Source of the DNA: Skermanella aerolata KACC 11604
GTDB lineage: Bacteria; Pseudomonadota; Alphaproteobacteria; Azospirillales; Azospirillaceae
DNA length: 64,000 nucleotides
Assembly: GCF_000936425.1 (NCBI RefSeq)
Contig: NZ_AVFK01000034.1
Coordinates: 1-64,000 of the forward strand
Direction of reading: 5' to 3'
This document shows, in pieces, positions 23,967 to 32,965 of this stretch (positions are counted from its first letter, which is position 1; each line of letters begins with the position of its first letter). A program made the translations under genes and the position numbers. The notes under the pieces are model-generated. The model searched no databases, was not told where the DNA came from, and saw only the letters and a list, made by a program, of their open reading frames with translations.

Positions 23967-23989
23967 TTTCGTGATCTCATATCACGAAA
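23967..23989. promoter_or_regulatory. palindrome, possible operator
   Basis: Perfect 9-bp arms TTTCGTGAT and ATCACGAAA separated by five bases, in AT-richer DNA about 100 bp upstream of the membrane-protein gene at 24086. The size and symmetry fit a dimeric HTH-protein binding site. Confidence 0.5.
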
Positions 23990-24085
23990 CTCCGATTTGC
24001 GAAATATTTTGCCCGGCCCGTTACGCGATCCGTGATCGCCAATCACCTTACCGGTATTCAAAATCGGAACCGATGAGGCCAGGAC

Positions 24086-24754
24086 ATGCACGGCGATTTA
24101 ACCCTGAAAACCAAAAACCTGGAACTGATCGGCCGGAGCGGCCGAATCGATTGGAACGGACGTCCCGCCTTTCTCTGCCTGGGCCTCGCGTTCGCGGCCA
24201 TTCTCGGCCTGGTTATGGCGGCGACACGCGACTTGCGGCCGTTCGACGTCGAGGCGCTCAGCATCCTACTCTTCCCTTCGGCTGCAATCACCGGGCTGTT
24301 CTTCTCGGTAATGGCGGTCCTGCTGTTCCTGCGCCTTGACAATACCGGACGGGGCGCCGTCCTGCCCGCGCTGGCCCTTGCCACCACCACTCTCGGCCTC
24401 ACCCTTATCTTCAACGCCGGGGATCTCGGCTGGGGCTGGGGCTGGGGCTGTCTCTGCGCGTCTCAGTCCTGGCTTGTCACGAAGACGGTCACGCTGGCCC
24501 TGGCGCTGGCCTGCCTGCTGATGACGGCTGGATTTTTCATCCTGGCGGCGGTACTGCCGGCCGCGTCCAGATCATCTGCGGGGCACGGCGCCGAAACCGT
24601 CCGCCCGCGCTGGATGCCGGTCCTCGTCGCCCTGATGTGCGCCGGGTCGATCGCCGCCGGCGCCGCCGAGGGATACCGCCGTCATACGATCATTACCGGG
24701 TACAACGCCCCATCCCAGGACGGCGCGACCTTCCAGGGCGTCGAAATCCCCTGA
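24086..24754 (+). CDS. polytopic membrane protein, 222 aa
   Basis: Four or five hydrophobic helices are visible: PAFLCLGLAFAAILGLVMAA, LLFPSAAITGLFFSVMAVLL, AVLPALALATTTLGLTLIFN, VTLALALACLLMTAGFFILA and MPVLVALMCAGSIAAGAAEG. A loop contains the simple repeat GWGWGWG followed by a Cys-x-Cys. Unrecognised; the arrangement could be an inner-membrane transporter-like or regulatory protein. The palindrome upstream may control it. Confidence 0.6.
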   Translation: MHGDLTLKTKNLELIGRSGRIDWNGRPAFLCLGLAFAAILGLVMAATRDLRPFDVEALSILLFPSAAITGLFFSVMAVLLFLRLDNTGRGAVLPALALATTTLGLTLIFNAGDLGWGWGWGCLCASQSWLVTKTVTLALALACLLMTAGFFILAAVLPAASRSSAGHGAETVRPRWMPVLVALMCAGSIAAGAAEGYRRHTIITGYNAPSQDGATFQGVEIP

Positions 24755-24763
24755 GCGGCTCCC

Positions 24764-24937
24764 TCAGGACCCGCAGCCGGGATGACGGGCGCCGCACCGC
24801 GTCCGCTTCATCCGGCGCCACTCGCGCGCCAGCCTCGCGTAGCCGATCGCGTAGTAGGAGCAGCCGATGGCGCCGAGGACCGTCATCAGTATCCCGATGA
24901 TCCCGAGCGGTATCGCCAGTACGTCACCGAGCAGCAT
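24764..24937 (-). CDS. small membrane protein, 57 aa
   Basis: The ATG at 24937 has GGAG six bases upstream. The product MLLGDVLAIPLGIIGILMTV continues LGAIGCSYYAIGYARLAREW and a basic, Cys-containing tail ending CGS. One N-terminal transmembrane helix with a positively charged cytosolic tail. It is convergent with the preceding membrane gene, leaving nine bases between stops. Confidence 0.55.
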   Translation of the reverse strand: MLLGDVLAIPLGIIGILMTVLGAIGCSYYAIGYARLAREWRRMKRTRCGARHPGCGS

Positions 24938-25075
24938 GACGGTCTCCGCAGGTTATTCGACGCCCCGATCATGGGGCCGGCCGGCGGAACGATCAAGTCC
25001 TCTTCGCCGTTTTCGCGGACCGGCCCCATATCCCGCCTGAAGCCCGGCCAATCTAGCCGGCCCGGAGCGACAGCC

Positions 25076-26519
25076 ATGGCCCTGACCCCCACCTATTCCC
25101 ACGGGATGCCCGCGCCCGGCGGCGAGGCCGCTGGCCTGATCGCCGGCCCCGGCACCGCGATCGTCGTCTACGGCGATCCCGACCTCGACCGGATGAGGAG
25201 CGTGATACGGCGCGGCGAGGCCGTGTCCGCGCTGATCGACGGCCTGGTCAGGCCGATCGGATCCTTCGCCCGGGGAACCCTGAACCGGCTGTCCGGGTCC
25301 GACCGCGTCCTGGCCGTCCGCTTCGAGGACGGCATGCCCGTGTCGCTGAGGGACGTTCCGGTGGCGGGGCGCTCGCCCTTCGCCGCGAGACCGGCCGGAG
25401 CGGCGGAACTCGACCGCGCCGTGATGGACATGGCCGACTACCGCGCCAATGGGACAAAAACCTCCCACGATTTCTATCTTAAGCTCTTCGAACTCGACAC
25501 CGGGGCGATCCGCCAGGCGCTGGTGGGCGTCGATTACATGCTGCTCGACGAGGCTCAGGACCTGAATCCGGTGATGAGATCGATCGCGGTCAAGTCCAGC
25601 AAAAAGGTCATCGCGGTCGGCGACAGTTTTCAGCAGATCTACAGCTTTCGTGGAGCCGAGGACGCGCTCAACCTGCTGCCGGGCAAGTGCTATCCTCTCA
25701 GCAAATACTTCGTTTCGGCCAGCAGATCGCCGACATCGCCTGGAGGATACTGGAGACCAGGCCGGGCAGCCTGAACGGCATGCCGAAGATCCTGGGCACC
25801 GACCGGGCGTTCACGGTGGTCAAGGTGGGACCCGTCCCGGCCAAGACCATGATCTGCAGACCAACGCCGGCGTGTTGAAGGTCGCGTCCGAGGCCGCCGG
25901 CCGGGGCAAAAAGGTCTTCGTGATCGGCGGCTTCGACGGTGTTTCGACCGAGATCGAATCGGCGCTCGCCCTCAAGCGCGGCATGGCGCACGAGGTCAAG
26001 TCGGACAATCTCAAGCGGTTCCAATCCTGGTCTGACCTCGTCGAGGAAGCAAAGATCGACAGTTCGCTGAAGCGGCTGGTCGAGGCGGTTTCCGATGGCG
26101 GCGCACTGTCGGATATCAATGCGGTCCGCCGCCGGATCGTCACATCCGAAGCCTCGGCCGACGTCATCTTCTCGACGGTGCACAAGGCTAAGGGCATGGA
26201 GTGGCCCAAGGTCGAGCTCGGCGACGATTTCAGCGATCCGGCCGTCCTCTACGCCGTCGCGAAGCGGTCCGGCATCGACCCGACGGAATTCCGGGAAGAG
26301 TGGCACATCCTGTACGTCGCGGCGACGCGCGCGATCTCCCAGCTGCGCCTGCCGGACGCTCTGTACAAGGCATTCGTCACCGGCAAGAAGCCGCCGATCG
26401 TCGAGGTCCGGCGCGGATCGGCGCGGGAAGACGCAGAAAGCCCCGCCACTTCGGACGAGGGCTTCGACATCTTCGGCGAGGTGCCGAGATCCGTCCAGGT
26501 CTTCCGCCGCCCCCGGTAG
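25076..26519 (+). pseudogene. UvrD/PcrA-like helicase remnant fused to a small-protein domain
   Basis: From the ATG at 25076, the first about 110 residues (AIVVYGDPDLDRMRSVIRRG, SALIDGLVRPIGSFARGTLN) resemble the protein encoded at 31670, not a helicase. Next come UvrD-type motifs: YMLLDEAQDLNPVM (motif II), KVIAVGDSFQQIYSFRGAED (motif III). The frame then breaks near 25705 and again near 25855. Later frames give FGQQIADIAWRILE, TNAGVLKVASEAA, VIFSTVHKAKGMEWPKVELG (motif V) and LYVAATRA (motif VI), ending at 26519. The Walker A domain is absent. The gene is truncated, fused and frameshifted, and cannot be a functional helicase. Confidence 0.75.
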
Positions 26520-26616
26520 CGCGGCGCCCGCGGCGCCTGGAATGCAGTACCGCTCCGCACCACGATGACTTGGCAAGTCATCATAGGGCCAGCCATGAAC
26601 CTGTGCCTTACCGCAT

Positions 26617-26638
26617 AAGTACACAGATGTGTGTACTT
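26617..26638. promoter_or_regulatory. palindrome, possible operator
   Basis: Arms AAGTACACA and TGTGTACTT separated by four bases, in the gap between the helicase remnant and the next ORF. Perfect symmetry in DNA without coding signal fits a regulator binding site. Confidence 0.5.
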
Positions 26639-26784
26639 CTTGCCGGTTTTCAGATTATTGACCGCTATCCCGCCGAATAGTCGTAAAAACCTTGGGTCAT
26701 GTTCCCCTGCCGTCGGGTCAACCGCTCTTTCACATGGGATTCGGCGCATCCATTTATCCGTCCAGCGCGATGCCTGCGCCGAAT

Positions 26785-27078
26785 ATGCGTGATAAGGCCC
26801 TTCTAATGACCAGCACTCTCTTGTTTTACGGAGAATTTCCAGAGAAGACCGCCGGACTTACCGTCTGGCTGTCCGACGGCATCAAGGATGTGCCGGTCAC
26901 GCTGAAGGGATCCGCCGCCGGCCGCGCGCCCGCCGCGGGGAAAATCGCAATTGAATCCGGGAACTTCCCGGTCGATCCGGGAAAATCCCGGGAGGTAGAG
27001 CCGCTGCGGCCGCTTCCCTGGCCGCCGGCGTCAATTGATGAAAACATTTTCACTATTATTTTCATCATACCGCTCTAA
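26785..27078 (+). CDS. doubtful ORF, 97 aa
   Basis: The ATG at 26785 opens MRDKALLMTSTLLFYGEFPE with a plausible core (KTAGLTVWLSDGIKDVPVTL), but the C-terminus (ENIFTIIFIIPL) is encoded by an AT-rich inverted repeat (TGATGAAAA at 27036, TTTTCATCA at 27059), which looks regulatory rather than coding. It may be a gene with a displaced stop, or non-coding. The rest of 26520-27155 shows no gene. Confidence 0.25.
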   Translation: MRDKALLMTSTLLFYGEFPEKTAGLTVWLSDGIKDVPVTLKGSAAGRAPAAGKIAIESGNFPVDPGKSREVEPLRPLPWPPASIDENIFTIIFIIPL

Positions 27079-27155
27079 ATCGGTATTGCGCGCGCCCCTG
27101 GTCGGTATAACATGACGGTCAACGAATTGATCGTCAGGGACCAGGATCGGCCAAA

Positions 27156-28118
27156 ATGGCAACAGCGACCGCGAGAAATCAGGAAACCACCGCCCGCATG
27201 CGTCCGAAGGGGCGGCCCAGGAACGACGGCCTGCCGCCGGGAACGGTGCCCATGGTTGTGTTCATCTCGCCCGAGACCGGAGAGATCGTGCCGCGGCCCC
27301 GCGGCAGGCCCAGCAATTTTTTCCTGAACGCGCACCGCCAGATCGAGGTGCCGCCCGGCAAGGATCCCGAAACCCATGTCCGCGAGATACTGAGCGGCGA
27401 GAAGGCTCCGGCCCGGGGGAAGAAGGCTTCCAAGCCGGCCGCTCCGGCACCGGTACTGCCGGCACCTGTTCCGACGCCCGCGCCGGCGGCGGCCGAGGCT
27501 GCGCCCAAGTCTGAGAAGAAGCTGTTCGGCGCCGCCCTGGCGTCGCGTCAGCGCGCCGAGGCCAAGGCCGCGGCCGAGGCGGCGCAGGCGGCAACCCCGG
27601 TCCGGGCCGAGACCGCGCAGGAACTCCCGGCACCCCGGGAAGCCGCTCCCCCGCCGGCGCCCGTCCAGTCAGAGCCCGTCCAGGCTTCCCCCGTCAAGGC
27701 CGCGCCCGAGACGAAGGCGCCGGTCGCTCCGGCACCCGAGCGGAGCGCCGCCGTCAAAAGCGCCGCCGATCTGGCGCGCGAGGCGATCGCGAAGGTGCCG
27801 AGCTTCATCTCGACCTCGGTCGGCCGGTTTGCCGAGGAAGCGGCGCAGAACGTCCAGGGGGCCGCGGCGCAGCTGATGGCCGAGAGCTCGGCGAGCGAGG
27901 GCGAGACGCACGACCAGCACATCGCGTTTCTGCGCGCACGGGTCGAGGACCTCGCCCGCCAGCGCGACGCCTGGCGCCACGCCTATATCGAGGAATGCGC
28001 GCTCCACCAGCAGGAAACCGACCGCCTGAGCGCCGCCTTCGAGGCGCTGTTCGAGAATTCCGAGCGCGACCGCCGGGCTTTCCGCGACGAGCTGGCGCTC
28101 GCGTTCAGAAAGGACTGA
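27156..28118 (+). CDS. AT-hook, Pro/Ala-rich, coiled-coil protein 1 (320 aa)
   Basis: N-terminus has two AT-hook-like cores: RMRPKGRPRND (about residues 14-24) and PRPRGRPSNFF (about 46-56). A long Ala/Pro/Lys/Glu-rich linker (about 90-200) resembles histone-H1-like proteins. The C-terminus (about 250-320) is a charged coiled coil (HIAFLRARVEDLARQRDAWR, EALFENSERDRRAFRDELAL). It probably binds the minor groove of AT-rich DNA and oligomerises; role (nucleoid structuring, plasmid silencing or segregation) is inference. The next gene, three bases downstream, has a similar architecture. Confidence 0.6.
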   Translation: MATATARNQETTARMRPKGRPRNDGLPPGTVPMVVFISPETGEIVPRPRGRPSNFFLNAHRQIEVPPGKDPETHVREILSGEKAPARGKKASKPAAPAPVLPAPVPTPAPAAAEAAPKSEKKLFGAALASRQRAEAKAAAEAAQAATPVRAETAQELPAPREAAPPPAPVQSEPVQASPVKAAPETKAPVAPAPERSAAVKSAADLAREAIAKVPSFISTSVGRFAEEAAQNVQGAAAQLMAESSASEGETHDQHIAFLRARVEDLARQRDAWRHAYIEECALHQQETDRLSAAFEALFENSERDRRAFRDELALAFRKD

Positions 28119-28121
28119 CCG

Positions 28122-29300
28122 ATGCGCCGCAGGGGACAGCCAGAGTTCGAGGTCGTGCGCGTCAGGACGCGCCGGCCGATCCTGACGCTTCAGGGTCTTT
28201 CCGGGGAAAGGGCGCCTTCCTCTGAGACGCCGGACGCCGCGCGGGGGCGGAACCAGGACAAACCGGAAACCGGTGCCGCGGCGCCGAGCCGTACCGCCCA
28301 GGGCGCATCCGTCCAGGATCGCGGCGTTGCATCACCGGAGCGCCGGTCGGCAATGGATGTCGAGTCCGGCGCTTCCGCCAAATCCACCCTGTGGGGATCG
28401 TTCGATCTCGGCCGTTTGATGGCCGAGGCGGAAGAGCATTACGCGACCGTGGCTCCGCCCGCACCGGCAGCGCCGGCACCGCGCGCCGGGTACGGCCAAG
28501 CCGGAAGATCGGCGGCACCGCGTCCCGTTCCGGCGAGGATCGTTCCGGACGAAGCCATTACAGAAGCGGCCGCGCCGGCGGCACCGGAGATCACGGTGCC
28601 GGACCTTTCGGTCCCGGATACTCCGGTACCGGTCCTGCCCGAGCCCGAGCAGCCCGCTCCGGGCGCGATCGGCCTGGACGAGAGCGATCGGGCCCGGACC
28701 GAAGCACAGGGGATGGAACCTGTCGCCGCGGAAACCGAGAGGACCGACACGGAACGATCCGCGGCAACTCCGGCGATCGATGCCGAGCGTCCGTCGGACG
28801 CCGAGCTGATGGAAGCCTCGAGACGCCGCAGGGCCGGCAGGGGACGGCCGTCCCAGAAGTCCGCGTCCCGTCCGCCACCGACGAAGCGCGCGAAGCCGGC
28901 ATCGTCCCGACGCCAGGCCCAGGGCCATTCCGTGGCCAAACGGAACGCCGGTGCCGATACCCACGCGCGGGATCCCCTGACGCTGGAGCTCCCCTTCCCA
29001 GCGCCGGCCACCCCGTCCGCCCAGGGTCCGTCGGCGTCCGAAGCAGCGATGCGGCCGGTCTCGTCCGCCGCTCCCAAAAACCCCTCGACCTCACCGGAAA
29101 AGGCCCGGTCGAAGGACATTACGTCCGAGCAGGCGGCCGAGATCGAGCGGCTGATGCGCGAGATCGCCTGGGCCGAAGCCGAGCGCGAGGCGGCGGTCCG
29201 GCTGGTGGTCGAGGTCAGGAAAGCCAATGCCCGCATGCGGCGGGGCATGATCTTCTCGATCGTCCGGGCGGCGGGAAGCCTGGGTGTTCCGCATTCCTGA
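28122..29300 (+). CDS. AT-hook, Pro/Ala-rich, coiled-coil protein 2 (392 aa)
   Basis: Begins MRRRGQPEFEVVRVRTRRPI. It is a largely disordered acidic/Pro-rich protein up to about 220, then RRRRAGRGRPSQKSASRPPP (AT-hook core GRGRP at about 240) and a basic stretch. A C-terminal helix EQAAEIERLMREIAWAEAER then EAAVRLVVEVRKANARMRR forms a coiled coil. It shares the order hook, linker, coiled coil with the upstream gene, so the two may work together as DNA-bridging partners; this is inference. A terminator follows at 29425. Confidence 0.55.
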   Translation: MRRRGQPEFEVVRVRTRRPILTLQGLSGERAPSSETPDAARGRNQDKPETGAAAPSRTAQGASVQDRGVASPERRSAMDVESGASAKSTLWGSFDLGRLMAEAEEHYATVAPPAPAAPAPRAGYGQAGRSAAPRPVPARIVPDEAITEAAAPAAPEITVPDLSVPDTPVPVLPEPEQPAPGAIGLDESDRARTEAQGMEPVAAETERTDTERSAATPAIDAERPSDAELMEASRRRRAGRGRPSQKSASRPPPTKRAKPASSRRQAQGHSVAKRNAGADTHARDPLTLELPFPAPATPSAQGPSASEAAMRPVSSAAPKNPSTSPEKARSKDITSEQAAEIERLMREIAWAEAEREAAVRLVVEVRKANARMRRGMIFSIVRAAGSLGVPHS

Positions 29301-29424
29301 CCGGCCGTCCCGGGCGAGGCCCCTGCCATATACCGAAGCATGTATGGTCCCGGCTGGGCCCGGACCTAAATGCTGTGCCGGGTCTTTTCCCGGTTTCCAT
29401 GATTTCCGGGGTTTAAGGTAAACT

Positions 29425-29459
29425 GAAAAGGGCTGCGGCGTCATGCTGCGGCCCTTTTA
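29425..29459 (+). terminator. rho-independent-type terminator
   Basis: AAAAGGGCTGCGGC and GCTGCGGCCCTTTT form a hairpin (with G-T pairs) followed by T-rich sequence. Placed between the convergent ends of the AT-hook gene pair and the minus-strand gene ending at 29457, so it can serve both directions. Confidence 0.75.
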
Positions 29460-29723
29460 CTTTTCCGTCCCGATAACCTTTCGCCGCGATGGCGTCGTCA
29501 GGGATGCCGGGGCGGCAATTCCAGATCGGTTGGATTTTCTTGGATCACTTGGCAGAACCGCAGGTGATCGTCCGCCGTGCCCTGGGGAAAACATCAGCGC
29601 CAGACGCTCCAGATAAGCCACCGTGGCGGCGTCCGAGCCCGCCAGCAGGCCGAGAGGGTCTCCCGGGACGCGGGCGCCCAGGATGTTGGGGTCCCGGTCG
29701 GGAAAGGAGTCGGTATCGTCCAT
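29457..29723 (-). CDS. hypothetical protein, 88 aa
   Basis: Starts MDDTDSFPDRDPNILGARVP and continues GDPLGLLAGSDAATVAYLER; the C-terminal third is basic and probably disordered. Its ATG overlaps the TGA of the upstream frame by one base, indicating co-translation with the TAG-interrupted gene upstream. Unrecognised. Confidence 0.5.
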   Translation of the reverse strand: MDDTDSFPDRDPNILGARVPGDPLGLLAGSDAATVAYLERLALMFSPGHGGRSPAVLPSDPRKSNRSGIAAPASLTTPSRRKVIGTEK

Positions 29724-31465
29724 CAGTCAGCGCCTTCCCGCTCCCGAGGCGCGCACCCCGGCCCCTCGACGCCCATCCGGGCCAGAGAGAAGCTCTTGCC
29801 AGAGCCGGCCGAGCCGGACAGGACGACGACGCCCTTCTTCCGGGATCCCGTGGCGGGGGACGGAGAATCCGCGACTGCGAAGCCGGACCCTTTTTCGATG
29901 ATGCCGGTCATTTTGGCATCCTTTTCCTCGATGAGCGGCAGATGGATCACGTGTTCGGATCTTTGGAAGGTCAGTCGGATGGCGTCGCCGACCCAGAAGC
30001 CCGCCTGGCGGAAAGCGGCCCCGAGGCCGAACAGGACGGTCGGACGGGCGAAGGCGTCGCCGAACCGGACGGGCCAGGCGCCGGCCATTGCGGGATCCCG
30101 GATCGCCGCCGGGATGTTCACGACGCTGTTCTCGAGGGTCGAGCGATTGAGCTTGGAGGCGGCCCACGGAATGCCCTGGAAGACACCGGAAGACAGCGTC
30201 ACCTTGGCCTGCGCCTTGGGAGATGCCGGTTCGGGATCCGCCGGGACGTCCGCGCCGGCGGGGCGGCCGATCAGCGCGATATACCTGACGGAGCCCCGGT
30301 CCTTGCCGGCGCGGTCGATGACTGGCGAGTAGCTGAGCAGGACCGACACCGTGCCGTATGCCATGCCGCCGGACACCAGGGTCTCGATCAGGGCGTTGCG
30401 CTCGACCGGTGCGCCGGCGCGGCCCAGCACGCGGTACAGGGCCAGCTCGGTGTCGGACAGCATCTCCTCGGCGGTAAGACCGTCGCGGGCGCGGACGGTG
30501 TCGCCCTCGATCTCGAGATGATCGCGCAGGTGGTGGACGATCTACCGCGTCAGCGCCGCCGTCAGGCCGATGCGCGCGTATTTCGACAGGCCGGTGACGG
30601 CGGCGGTGAGATCGCCGAGCACCAGCTCGCGCGCGACCGACATGATCTTCAGGATCGTGGAGCCGAGATGATTGCGGCGGCCGTTCAGCGGATTAATCTA
30701 GAAATACCGGCACTCGGAGCCGGCGCCGAGCGAGGCGTCGCCGGTCAGGAGCGCCATTTTACCGCCATCCAGGTCCTGGCGGCTGGCCATGCGGGCGATG
30801 ACGCCGGACGCAAGCGATTCGATGTCCCGGACGGTGGGACTCGTCACGGTCCGGTCCGATTTGTAGGCTGCGATCACGGCGTCGATCGAGGTCAGCCCGT
30901 GCCTGGAGACCAGGTCGGTCGCGATCCTGGCGATCTCGATCGCCCCGAGAACCTCGGAGCGCTTACCGACGAGCGTGAAGCCGTTCGGACCCTCGACCGG
31001 CATGTGGACGATCTGGTGGGGGAGCGCGAACAGGTCGGTGGCGTCCAGGATGCCCTGGACCGTGAAGTCCTTCTCGGTCAGGCCGGATATCTCGAGCTAG
31101 AAACAGGCCTCGCCGAACGTCATCGGATTTTCCCGCTCGAGCGATTCGAGCGCCTGGACCAGTCCGGCCGGGCGGCGGCCCGAGGCCTGGCAGTTCCGGG
31201 ATATCCTGACCCAGAGCTGGCGCACGCGCTCGTCCGTCAGCCCCTCGGCGCGGGCGACTTCCGTCAGCGACGGCCTGGGGCAGCGCAGCATGGCGCCGAC
31301 GATCCGCAGGTCGCGCTCGAGATTTTGGGTTTTCCCGGCCGCGCCATCGACCAGGGCGGCGCCGACGGCGCCCATCAAGCTGGCCGGAAGCGGCTCCTGG
31401 TCCTCGCAGTCCCGGATCTCCTGATCGGGGGTGTCGATCTCGTCAGCGGCGGGTGAACGGGGCAT
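29723..31465 (-). pseudogene. regulator-like gene with three in-frame TAG codons
   Basis: From the ATG at 31465 (GGAAAG upstream) a single frame runs to 29723, 581 codons, broken only by TAG at codons 123, 256 and 308 (31097-31099, 30698-30700, 30542-30544). There is no TGA, TAA or frameshift. The N-terminal part resembles a sigma-region-4 HTH (RPSLTEVARAEGLTDERVRQ). The region near codon 335-390 resembles a winged helix (LALYRVLGRAGAPVERNALI). The end has a P-loop-like SGSAGSGKS close to the C-terminus. Each TAG is one base from TGG (for example RYF-x-INPLNGRR). Either a recently decayed gene or one needing amber read-through. Confidence 0.5.
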
Positions 31466-31543
31466 GATTGATCTTTCCGACATGTTTTTCCGATTTTCAG
31501 GCTCGGCCGACATTCTATCATATCGGATTAGCCAATTAGATTT

Positions 31544-31631
31544 ATAGATGAGTCGCGAATTTGATTATTAAATAGCGCCGCCCAATTTTTCCCGGTTGGC
31601 CTGGATTTATCGATTTACCGGGCTCATCTAT
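31544..31631. promoter_or_regulatory. divergent regulatory region with inverted repeat
   Basis: ATAGATGAG (31544) and CTCATCTAT (31623) are perfect 9-bp inverse copies 70 bp apart, bracketing an AT-rich stretch between the divergent genes at 31465 (minus) and 31670 (plus). This suggests paired operator sites or a looped promoter region. Confidence 0.45.
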
Positions 31632-31669
31632 GAAGGGAATTCCCAGAGATATCCGTAAGGAATATTCAC

Positions 31670-31978
31670 ATGCACGACATGATCGTCAACCCCGCCACCG
31701 GCCTTCGCCTGGTCTACGACACCCCGGACCTTGACCGCGTCGAGGCCGTCAGCGTCTGCGCCGACACCGGCAGCGTCCTGGCCCGCATGAGCGGCGGCAT
31801 GACCCGCATCCTGGGATCGCTGGAAAAATCGCTCCTCAACGTCCTGATCCGGTCGCGCTCGACCGAGGTCGAGATGACCCGGATGGACGGCTTCTCGGTC
31901 GCGTATTACGGATTTTCGCCACTGGTGCTGCGCGACCGCACGGCGCCGCACATGCCGCTCGCCAAGTTCAGGGCCTGA
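31670..31978 (+). CDS. hypothetical protein, 102 aa
   Basis: Starts MHDMIVNPATGLRLVYDTPD after AAGGAATATTCAC. Its segments LDRVEAVSVCADTGSVLARM, RILGSLEKSLLNVLIRSRS and FSPLVLRDRTAPHMPLAKF align loosely but in order with the first about 110 residues encoded at 25076 (PDLDRMRSVIRRGEAVSALI, PIGSFARGTLNRLSGSD, RSPFAARPA). The two are therefore probably paralogous domains of unknown function. First of a rightward run of three. Confidence 0.6.
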   Translation: MHDMIVNPATGLRLVYDTPDLDRVEAVSVCADTGSVLARMSGGMTRILGSLEKSLLNVLIRSRSTEVEMTRMDGFSVAYYGFSPLVLRDRTAPHMPLAKFRA

Positions 31979-31983
31979 CCGCC

Positions 31984-32445
31984 GTGCCGGCCGCCCCTGG
32001 CGACTGGCGGTCCGCCTGCGCCGACGCGTTCGACGTCCATGCCCGCCTGTTCGGGTCGGGCCCGTTCGACCCCTATGCCGCCGCTGACTGGCGCGCCCAG
32101 CTCCGCGCCGTCCGGGAAAAACTAAAGAATTCGGTCCTGCCGTCCAGCGCCGACCTGCCGGAAGATCCTTCTTCGTTCCAGCCGGCGTCCGCCGACGTCT
32201 GCCATGTAAGGGAGTGCGGTCCCGCCGCCGATGCGGACGGCCGGACCCTGCGGCCCTGGCAGCGCCTGATCTGCCTGACCTATCCCCGGACCTTCGCCGC
32301 CGTCGGATCGCTCCGCGGGAGCCGAGGCATTCCCGAGGCCCTGGCCGAGGTCATGAGGATCTCCGGCAGGACCACGCGGATCGACCTCGTCCGCCTTGGC
32401 GAGATCGAGGAAACGGTGGCCGAGCACGACTGCGGCCGGATCTGA
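31984..32445 (+). CDS. hypothetical protein, 153 aa
   Basis: Starts at the GTG at 31984, five bases after the previous stop. The product begins (V)PAAPGDWRSACADAFDVHA, has two Trp-rich helices (YAAADWRAQLRAVREKLKN) and a C-terminal RISGRTTRIDLVRLGEIEET. Unrecognised, soluble. Followed by a short gap and a broken gene. Confidence 0.5.
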   Translation: MPAAPGDWRSACADAFDVHARLFGSGPFDPYAAADWRAQLRAVREKLKNSVLPSSADLPEDPSSFQPASADVCHVRECGPAADADGRTLRPWQRLICLTYPRTFAAVGSLRGSRGIPEALAEVMRISGRTTRIDLVRLGEIEETVAEHDCGRI

Positions 32446-32471
32446 CGAGCTTGACGAGGAAAACACCCGGC

Positions 32472-32965
32472 ATGGACAGGATCATCGAGCTGCGCGTCGG
32501 CGGCGTCGCCGCCGATATCGGATCGCCGGCGGCCGGGTCCTGATCCGCCGCGGCACCGTCGGCGTATCGATCACCGGCGTCTCGGTGCATGGCCACGCGA
32601 TCGACGGCCTCGAGCGGCTGATCGTCCCGCGGTCGCGCTCCTTCGACCGGGACATCGCGCCGCCCAGGACCGGCGGGCGGGGACGATCGGTTTCCCTGGA
32701 CGGGCATCTCCGCCCCCTGCTGGATGCCGAGCTCTCGGGCGACCCGAACCGCAATACCGTCTCGTACACCTTCCAGTCCAGGCCCGGCGACTGGCTGCTG
32801 ATCCGGGCGAACGAGATATCCATCCTCGTCGAGGCGGAACTGACCCGGCTGACGCTCCACCCCGGTGACGCCAGTGGATCGGGGGCGATGGAACCCCTGA
32901 TCGTCCAATCTGATTTCATGAGGTCCGGCCTCTGGCTCCCGACGCCCGACGAGGACGAAACGGTG
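32472..32965 (+). pseudogene. hypothetical gene, frameshifted and cut by ISL3 DNA
   Basis: The ATG at 32472 gives MDRIIELRVGGVAADIG and then stops at 32540. The neighbouring frame takes over as GGRVLIRRGTVGVSITGVSV, LRPLLDAELSGDPNRNTVSY, WLLIRANEISILVEAELTRL. Coding character ends near 32965, where antisense ISL3 transposase sequence begins. One frameshift and a 3' truncation make it a pseudogene. Unknown function. Confidence 0.5.

Noticed and set aside
24421-24450. GGCTGG repeat in the membrane-protein gene as a frameshift hotspot
   Set aside because: The reading frame is intact through it and gives a simple Gly-Trp loop; nothing indicates slippage.
28391-29416. Plus-strand 341-codon ORF overlapping AT-hook protein 2
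   Set aside because: Gly/Arg/Ser-rich out-of-frame translation of the gene at 28122; no start signal.
29489-31456. 655-codon plus-strand ORF
   Set aside because: It lies wholly opposite the minus-strand gene at 29723-31465, has the Arg/Gly/Ala/Asp-rich composition of an antisense frame and no ribosome binding site or recognisable domain.
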